Below, one piece after another: positions 59,164 to 64,000 of a stretch of DNA of 64,000 nt; positions within the stretch are counted from its first letter, which is position 1, and each line of letters begins with the position of its first letter. This stretch comes from UBA11524 sp963617205. GTDB lineage: Bacteria; Bacillota; Clostridia; Christensenellales; Aristaeellaceae. The stretch is taken from assembly GCA_963617205.1 (NCBI GenBank), contig CAVEOA010000003.1, positions 124,001 through 188,000 on the forward strand, in the 5' to 3' direction. Made by a program: the position numbers and the translations under genes. The notes beneath the pieces were generated by a model. The model ran no database searches. It was given only the letters and a program-made list of their open reading frames with translations, and was not told the origin of the DNA.

Positions 59164-61014
59164 ATGAAGAAAATTCTTCTCTTCCTCTTGACCATCCTTC
59201 TCCTGTGCACCCTTGCTTTTGCGGAATCCGGCACAGCCGCCTTCATGACGCTCACGGTCGATACATCCGTTGAAACGCTCGACCTCGGCGACCTTGTCGT
59301 TTCCGATTACGATGCGCTCTGTGCCTTCCTCGACCAGCTCCCGAACCTCACGCAGCTCGATATGTACGCCACCAAAATCAGCCGGGCGAATATTGAGATG
59401 CTCGCGGAACGTTACCCGAACATCACCTTCGGATGGACGATGTGCGTCGGCGATCACCTCGTCCGCACGGACGCAACGGTCTTTTCCACGCTCCATAACA
59501 ACAAGAGCACCGCGCATAAAAGCACTGATTTTTCGGTGCTGAAGTACTGCAAGAACATGATGGCGCTGGATATCGGGCATAATGCCGCGGACGACCTCTC
59601 CTTCCTCTCGGAAATGACGGAGCTGCGCGTGCTGATTATCGCGTGCAACCGCGTCGAGGATATTTCGCCGCTGGCAAACCTGACAAAGCTGGAATATCTG
59701 GAGATTTTCAAGAACAAGATTCGCGACATTTCGCCGCTGGCAAACCTGACGAACCTGATTGACCTGAATATCTGCTTCAACTACATCAAGGACTGGTCAC
59801 CGCTGGAGGGGCTGACGCAGCTGGAGCGCCTCTGGGTGTATAACTCGAACAATTACATGGACAGCGACCCGATTTCCAAGGCGGTCGTGCAGTCGCTCAA
59901 GGAGCATCTGCCCAACACGCATATCGATTCCAAGTCGTATTCCACCAACGGCGGCTGGCGCGAGCATGAGCGCTACAACATCCTGTACACCATGTTCCGC
60001 TCCGGCGAATACACGCCCTTCCCCGGTACGCAGACGGATTACGAGTCGCTGCCCGACCCCGTCGAACCGTCCGAAACATCCGATGCGACCGATGTAACCG
60101 GAACGTCCGATGCAGCCGAAACGTCCGATGCAGCCGATGTAACCGGAACGTCCGATGTGACCGCGATGCCCGAACCCACTGCAACCCCCGAACCCACCGG
60201 AACGTCCGGCGCGACCGTCACCTACGCAAAAATGACGTTCGACCGCAATGCGGATTACGTTGACCTCGGGAAAACGGTCGTGTCCGATTTCGACAAGCTG
60301 TGCGACTTCATCGACCAGATGCCGAACCTCACAAAGCTGGACATGTACGGCACGAAGATGAAGCGTGCGGATATGCAGATGCTCTCCGAACGCTACCCGC
60401 AGATTGAATTTGGCTGGACGATGTACGTCGGCGACCACCTCGTCCGCACGGATGTGACCGCCTTCTCCACGCACCACACGTATCAGAGCGACTTCCACAC
60501 GAGCACGACGTTCTCCGTGCTCAAGTACTGCCATAACCTCCTCGCGCTGGATATCGGGCATAACGCCGTGGATGACCTGTCCTTTCTGGAGGATTTGCCG
60601 CAGCTCAAGGTGCTGATTATCGCCGCGAATAATGTCACGGATATCTCCGTGCTGGCAAAGCTGGAGAATCTGGAGTATCTGGAACTGTTCATGAACCATG
60701 TTTCCGACCTGACGCCGCTGACCGGCTTGACGCACCTGGTTGACCTGAACCTGTGCTACAACAGCATCACGGACTGGTCGCCGCTGGAGAGCATGACGTG
60801 GCTTCAGCGCCTGTGGCTGAACAACAGCGGCACCTACGCGGGCACCGCAAGGGTCCCGTCGGATGTCGTTGCCTCCCTGAAGGAGCATCTGCCCAACACC
60901 ATCGTCAACACGACCGCCGCGCATTCCACCGGCGACGACTGGAGCTATTACCCGCATTCAAGCATTACCCGGAAAATGTTCAAGCAAGGGTCCTATATCC
61001 CGTTTGACGACTGA
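59164..61014 (+). CDS. Secreted leucine-rich-repeat protein with duplicated modules
   Basis: 616 residues: signal peptide 1-20 (LLFLLTILLLCTLAFA), then module A (about 25-285) and module B (about 355-616), which align along their length. Each has a lead segment (LDLGDLVVSDYDALCAFLDQ / VDLGKTVVSDFDKLCDFIDQ), a cap (FGWTMCVGDHLVRTD / FGWTMYVGDHLVRTD), five or six 22-residue SDS22-type repeats (MALDIGHNAADDLSFLSEMT) and a C-terminal cap with LKEHLPNT. They are joined by a Thr/Ser/Asp/Pro linker of ADVTGTSDA and PEPTATPEP type. Likely a secreted binding protein; no anchor is seen. AAGGAG lies inside the end of cinA. Confidence 0.85.
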   Translation: MKKILLFLLTILLLCTLAFAESGTAAFMTLTVDTSVETLDLGDLVVSDYDALCAFLDQLPNLTQLDMYATKISRANIEMLAERYPNITFGWTMCVGDHLVRTDATVFSTLHNNKSTAHKSTDFSVLKYCKNMMALDIGHNAADDLSFLSEMTELRVLIIACNRVEDISPLANLTKLEYLEIFKNKIRDISPLANLTNLIDLNICFNYIKDWSPLEGLTQLERLWVYNSNNYMDSDPISKAVVQSLKEHLPNTHIDSKSYSTNGGWREHERYNILYTMFRSGEYTPFPGTQTDYESLPDPVEPSETSDATDVTGTSDAAETSDAADVTGTSDVTAMPEPTATPEPTGTSGATVTYAKMTFDRNADYVDLGKTVVSDFDKLCDFIDQMPNLTKLDMYGTKMKRADMQMLSERYPQIEFGWTMYVGDHLVRTDVTAFSTHHTYQSDFHTSTTFSVLKYCHNLLALDIGHNAVDDLSFLEDLPQLKVLIIAANNVTDISVLAKLENLEYLELFMNHVSDLTPLTGLTHLVDLNLCYNSITDWSPLESMTWLQRLWLNNSGTYAGTARVPSDVVASLKEHLPNTIVNTTAAHSTGDDWSYYPHSSITRKMFKQGSYIPFDD

Positions 61015-61061
61015 CAGAGGGCGACGCGCCTCTGCCTGTTGATAATAAGGAGGAATCCACC

Positions 61062-61826
61062 ATGAAGATCGGTGCACAGACGTTTACCATCCGCGATTAC
61101 ATGCAGAATGAGCGCGACTTCCGCGAATCCATGCGGCGGCTGTCCGCCATCGGCTACACCTGCGTGCAGCTGTCCGGCGTGGGCGATGTTCCGGTTGAGG
61201 CACAGCGCGACAGCTGCGGCGAGTACGGGCTGCAGGTTGCCCTGACCCACACGAATCCCGACCGCATCATCAACGACACCGACGCCGTCATCCGCGAGCA
61301 TGAGCTGCTCGGCTGCAATTACATCGGCATCGGCATGATGGCGCCCAGATACCAGACCGCCGAGTGGATTGACCGATTTTCGGCGGACTTCCTGACGCCC
61401 GCGAAGAAAATCCGCGACGCCGGCAAAAAGCTCGTGTACCATAACCACAACCTCGAGTGGACACGCCTGCGCGATGGGCGAAAGATATTCGACGTCATGC
61501 TGACGCAAATGCCGGCGGAGCTGATGGGTCTTACGCTTGACATGTACTGGGTGCAGGCGGCAGGCGCAGATGTCCTCGCGACGGTTGACAGCCTGCAGGA
61601 CCGCATTCCCTGCGTGCATCTCAAGGACATGGCGGTCAAGGGCTTTGAACAGCGCATGGCGGTTGTCGGCGAGGGCAATATGGACTACGAGCGGATTCTT
61701 GCACACCTGCAGGCGCTTGGCAAGACGGAATATGCATTCGTGGAGCAGGATAACTGCTATGGCGAAAGCCCGTTTGACTGCCTTGCGCGCAGCCTGACCA
61801 ACATCAAGCGGTTCATGGGAGAATAA
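61062..61826 (+). CDS. TIM-barrel sugar isomerase/epimerase-like protein
   Basis: 254 residues of the xylose-isomerase-like TIM-barrel superfamily (IolE/IolI/hydroxypyruvate isomerase group). Metal-ligand candidates appear in order: YHNHNLEW, LTLDMYWVQAAG, CVHLKDM, and VEQDNC. The substrate is unknown; no inositol or xylose genes lie beside it. AAGGAGG precedes ATG 61062. A CAGAGG/CCTCTG hairpin without a T run (61014-61032) separates it from the LRR gene, so partial read-through is likely. Confidence 0.87.
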   Translation: MKIGAQTFTIRDYMQNERDFRESMRRLSAIGYTCVQLSGVGDVPVEAQRDSCGEYGLQVALTHTNPDRIINDTDAVIREHELLGCNYIGIGMMAPRYQTAEWIDRFSADFLTPAKKIRDAGKKLVYHNHNLEWTRLRDGRKIFDVMLTQMPAELMGLTLDMYWVQAAGADVLATVDSLQDRIPCVHLKDMAVKGFEQRMAVVGEGNMDYERILAHLQALGKTEYAFVEQDNCYGESPFDCLARSLTNIKRFMGE

Positions 61827-61829
61827 AGC

Positions 61830-62080
61830 GCAGCACGCGCAGCCTGTATGCAGACGCGCTCAACTCCATCGCGAAAAGGGTCAAGGGAGGACTTCGTCCC
61901 GTTTCCTATCCCTTGCAGGGTCAAGGGACAGCCTCCCTTGTAGGGCTTGGGGCAACGCCCCAACCAAAATCACACAGTCAACACCGAAGAAGTCACCACC
62001 CATGCCCCCACGAGCGCTGAACAGAGAAGCGGACGAAGTCCGCGGAACGCTTTCAGCGCAGCACAACTAACTAAAAAAAC
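61830..62080. repeat. Long intergenic repeat, inverted partner of 55.01-55.28 kb
   Basis: Reverse complement of the repeat at 55.0-55.3 kb, including TTGGGGCAACGCCCCAACCA, CGAGCGCTGAACAGAGAAG, CGGAC-GAA-GTCCG and CGCTTTCAGCGCAGCAC. Several changes and one extra unit separate the copies. Bases 62081-62230 are unique with no gene seen. Confidence 0.87.
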
Positions 62081-62230
62081 AGCTGCTCTCATCGAACAGC
62101 CGCTTGGAAATCCATGATTGAATCGTAATGTAGTGACCTCAACCCTTCTGGCGCAGGCAGCAATTTTCCCTGCCAGTCACCCAAAAACGCTTGTCCCAAA
62201 TCAATAACCATCTCCCCACTTAACAACAAA

Positions 62231-62276
62231 AACGCCACGGATATTCAACCGGATTGGTCGATGTCCGTGGCGTTTT
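62231..62276. repeat. Terminator-like inverted repeat, copy 2
   Basis: AACGCCACGGATAT with ATGTCCGTGGCGTT, the loop TCAACCGGATTGGTCG and the tail AATCGAAAAAAGCGTTTTG match the element at 43.93 kb. Confidence 0.8.
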
Positions 62277-62345
62277 CCAATCGAAAAAAGCGTTTTGCGG
62301 CAGCGCCGTTTTATCAAAAATTTAACAATCGCTTCGCGTTATCCC

Positions 62346-62374
62346 TTGACGAATCTGACACATCGTTGTATCAT
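62346..62374 (+). promoter_or_regulatory. Promoter of the NusG-II/Gx pair
   Basis: TTGACG (62346-62351), 17 bases, TATCAT (62369-62374), start near 62381. It lies inside an open frame reaching back to 62261, which rules out starts before 62381. Confidence 0.8.
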
Positions 62375-62449
62375 GAAGATAGTCGGAATCGTGGATTTTC
62401 GCACATTCCGATGCCTGATACAGCCAGAAGGGAATGGACGAAAAAGGTT

Positions 62450-63133
62450 ATGAATAAGCAACCGTCTGCGGATCAGTCCGCTGCACAGAAGAAGCAGATT
62501 TTCCGGCGAAATGCCATCATTATCGCAGTGCTCGTGCTGATTGTGTGCGTGATGCTGCTCGTGCTGGATCGGAAAACCACCATTCAGGCGGACGCAAATT
62601 CGCCGACGCTTGCGCTGGAAGTGGCGGATGTCGCGACGGAAACGCCCGACCCGACTGCCGAAACGACCGAAGCGCCGACCGATGTCCCGACCGACACGCC
62701 TGAGCCTGCCGAAACCGCCGTGCCGGATGATGCTGTTGCCACTGCAACGGCGCTCGCAGCGACCACTGAGGTGCCGAACGAAACCGTCGCAGCCATCCTC
62801 GACAACGATGCGCAGGCGTTCCTCCTCGTCACGATGGGCAACAACGTCTATGCGCCTATCCCGCTGACGGGCGAAACATACTACAAGCTGACCAACGGCA
62901 CGGGCGTCAACATCGTGCATGTCACGGAAACGAGCATCAACATGCACGAGGCGAACTGCGATAATCAGGACTGCATTGAGCAGGGCGAGGTCACGCTGGA
63001 GAACAAGGACACGCGCATCCTCTCCAACATGATTATCTGCCTGCCGAATCAGATTTCACTTCAGCTCTTCAGCCGCGAGGAGATTATCGAGTGGATGACC
63101 GAGAACCTGCAGGAGGACACTGCGAATGAGTAA
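62450..63133 (+). CDS. NusG domain II-containing membrane protein
   Basis: 227 residues from ATG 62450 (MNKQPSADQ); ATG 62411 is the other possible start and neither has an ideal RBS. One membrane helix at about residues 22-42 (NAIIIAVLVLIVCVMLLVLD), a Thr/Pro/Ala-rich outer linker, and a NusG-II (KOW-less) domain with TNGTGVNIVHVTETSINMHE, CDNQDCIEQGEV and IICLPNQISLQL. The two-Cys plus one pattern CDNQDC...CLP is the family's mark. It overlaps the Gx transporter gene by eight bases. The pair is widespread in Firmicutes; the function is unknown. Confidence 0.82.
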   Translation: MNKQPSADQSAAQKKQIFRRNAIIIAVLVLIVCVMLLVLDRKTTIQADANSPTLALEVADVATETPDPTAETTEAPTDVPTDTPEPAETAVPDDAVATATALAATTEVPNETVAAILDNDAQAFLLVTMGNNVYAPIPLTGETYYKLTNGTGVNIVHVTETSINMHEANCDNQDCIEQGEVTLENKDTRILSNMIICLPNQISLQLFSREEIIEWMTENLQEDTANE

Positions 63134-63641
63134 GCCGCGGTTTTCTACGAGGCAGCTGGCGCTTTGCAGCATGCTGCTGACGCTGATGCTCGTGCTCAGC
63201 TGGGTGGAAAGCCTCTTTCCGCCGCTGATGGGCATTCCCGGCATTAAGCTGGGCTTAAGCAACGGCGTGCTGATTTTCGCGGTCTACATGCTGTCGCTGC
63301 CGACCGCGTGGGTGCTGATGCTGCTCAAGGTGCTGCTTTCTGCGCTGTTTCTCGGCGGCGTCGCGGCGCTTCCCTACGCGCTTGCAGGCGGCGTGCTGTC
63401 GCTGCTGTGCATGAGCCTGCTGTCACGCGTCAAGTGGCTTCACCCCGTCACCGTATCCATTGTCGGCGGCATCGCGCACAATGCCGGACAGATTCTGATG
63501 GCGATGCTTGTCCTGCACACCATGCAGCTGATGTATTATATGGCGGTGCTGATGCTTTCGGGGATTCTCTTCGGCGCGCTGACCGGCATCAGTGCGACGC
63601 TTGTCATGAATCATCTGAAAAAGGCGCACCTGATGAAGTAA
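63126..63641 (+). CDS. Gx transporter family protein
   Basis: 171 residues with five or six membrane helices. SMLLTLMLVLSWVESLFPP, GIPGIKLGLSNGVLIFAVYM (the Gx-rich landmark), GGVAALPYALAGGVLSLLCM and VGGIAHNAGQILMA match the family once called heptaprenyl diphosphate synthase component I, now seen as an ECF S-component-like transporter. It is coupled to the NusG-II protein. Substrate unknown, possibly an isoprenoid or quinone precursor. Confidence 0.87.
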   Translation: MSKPRFSTRQLALCSMLLTLMLVLSWVESLFPPLMGIPGIKLGLSNGVLIFAVYMLSLPTAWVLMLLKVLLSALFLGGVAALPYALAGGVLSLLCMSLLSRVKWLHPVTVSIVGGIAHNAGQILMAMLVLHTMQLMYYMAVLMLSGILFGALTGISATLVMNHLKKAHLMK

Positions 63642-63712
63642 CCCGCGGAACAGGGACGCAGCGGCGCAGGTTGCTGACCGCTGGCGGTGCGTCGTCGCGA
63701 TTTCTTGCAAAC

Positions 63713-63754
63713 AAAAAGCGCCTTCGCTTGGATTTCTCCCTGCGAGGGCGCTTT
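63713..63754 (-). terminator. Terminator between Gx and argG
   Basis: AAAGCGCCTTCGC pairs with GCGAGGGCGCTTT; the minus strand continues in TTTTTG, so it ends argG and may also stop the convergent Gx transcript. Confidence 0.85.
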
Positions 63755-63767
63755 CTGATTTTCCTTA

Positions 63768-64000
63768 TTATGACTGCTTGTTCTTCTGGTCAACCATGGC
63801 CTTGACCTTGAGCGGCAGGCCGAGCAGGTTGATGAAGCCGGCGGAATCCTTGTGGCTGTAGAGGTCGTGGCTGTCGCCGAAGGTCGCGATTTCCTCCATG
63901 TACAGGCTGTTGGGGGACTTCACGCCCGCATTGATGCAGTTGCCCTTGTACAGCTTGAGCTTGACGGTGCCGTTGACTGCCTGCTGCGTGCTGTCAACAA
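63768..64000 (-). CDS. argG: Argininosuccinate synthase, C-terminal part
   Basis: Only the last 77 codons are in the window, with stop TAA at 63768-63770; the start lies beyond base 64000. The visible sequence VDSTQQAVNGTVKLKLYKGN, then INAGVKSPNSLYMEEIATFG and DSAGFINLLGLPLKVKAM is the C-terminal region of ArgG, which joins citrulline and aspartate in arginine synthesis. The C-terminal extension VDQKNKQS is short and ordinary. Confidence 0.93.
   Translation of the reverse strand, partial: VDSTQQAVNGTVKLKLYKGNCINAGVKSPNSLYMEEIATFGDSHDLYSHKDSAGFINLLGLPLKVKAMVDQKNKQS

Overview
The window is a 64-kb piece of a GC-rich, Gram-positive Firmicute chromosome, most likely an anaerobic gut Clostridia (Christensenellales-like is a guess from protein style, not a test). 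Supporting signs are a Phe T-box leader before pheST, sigma-A promoters with TTGACA and TATAAT boxes, strong AAGGAGG ribosome sites, a CcpA-type cre site, many secreted proteins with short Ala-terminated signal peptides, and CUT2-type sugar uptake. Both ends are cut: the left edge holds the end of a flavodoxin-family gene, the right edge the end of argG.

Layout. 1-5 kb: flavodoxin fragment, phosphofructokinase with a cre site, and a divergent glycosyltransferase pair. 5-12 kb: housekeeping block rpmH-rnpA-yidD-yidC-khpB, then T-box-pheS-pheT. 12.3-12.9 kb: an exact 90-bp tandem repeat array. 13-18.7 kb: a lower-GC cassette with a sigma factor, a membrane anti-sigma-like protein, two small secreted proteins, two FtsX-like permeases and an ABC ATPase, with a leader peptide and a three-way-junction RNA fold in the middle. 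19-26.5 kb: tRNA-Ala, two secreted proteins, Hsp20, murI, a DAP decarboxylase homologue, an EamA exporter and a circularly permuted PstS-like protein behind a candidate Pho box.

27.5-43.6 kb is a sugar locus. A LacI regulator heads a minus-strand operon of about 11 kb: periplasmic-type binding protein, DUF2291 protein, two-domain ATPase, permease, FucI-like isomerase, split transketolase, GlpK-like FGGY kinase and PfkB-type kinase. fucU sits just upstream under its own promoter, and two secreted DUF1593 (nucleoside-hydrolase-like) proteins lie beyond it on the plus strand. The first DUF1593 gene and lacI share an 18-bp motif near their start points. A coherent reading is extracellular release of a pentose or deoxysugar, uptake, isomerisation or phosphorylation, and entry into the pentose phosphate pathway.

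44-64 kb: Na/Pi cotransporter, a DUF2798 membrane protein behind an attenuator-like leader, a giant 2-hydroxyacyl-CoA dehydratase activase-type protein, aroE-aroQ-acyltransferase-polysaccharide deacetylase, bioY, malic enzyme, cinA, a duplicated leucine-rich-repeat secreted protein, a TIM-barrel isomerase, a NusG-II/Gx transporter pair and argG.

The intergenic DNA is the most unusual feature. A family of GC-rich repeats made of short hairpins with GAA or TTC loops and a GGGGGC/GCCCCC stem occupies at least nine gaps in both orientations, as tandem arrays, direct duplications and one inverted pair 6.6 kb apart.
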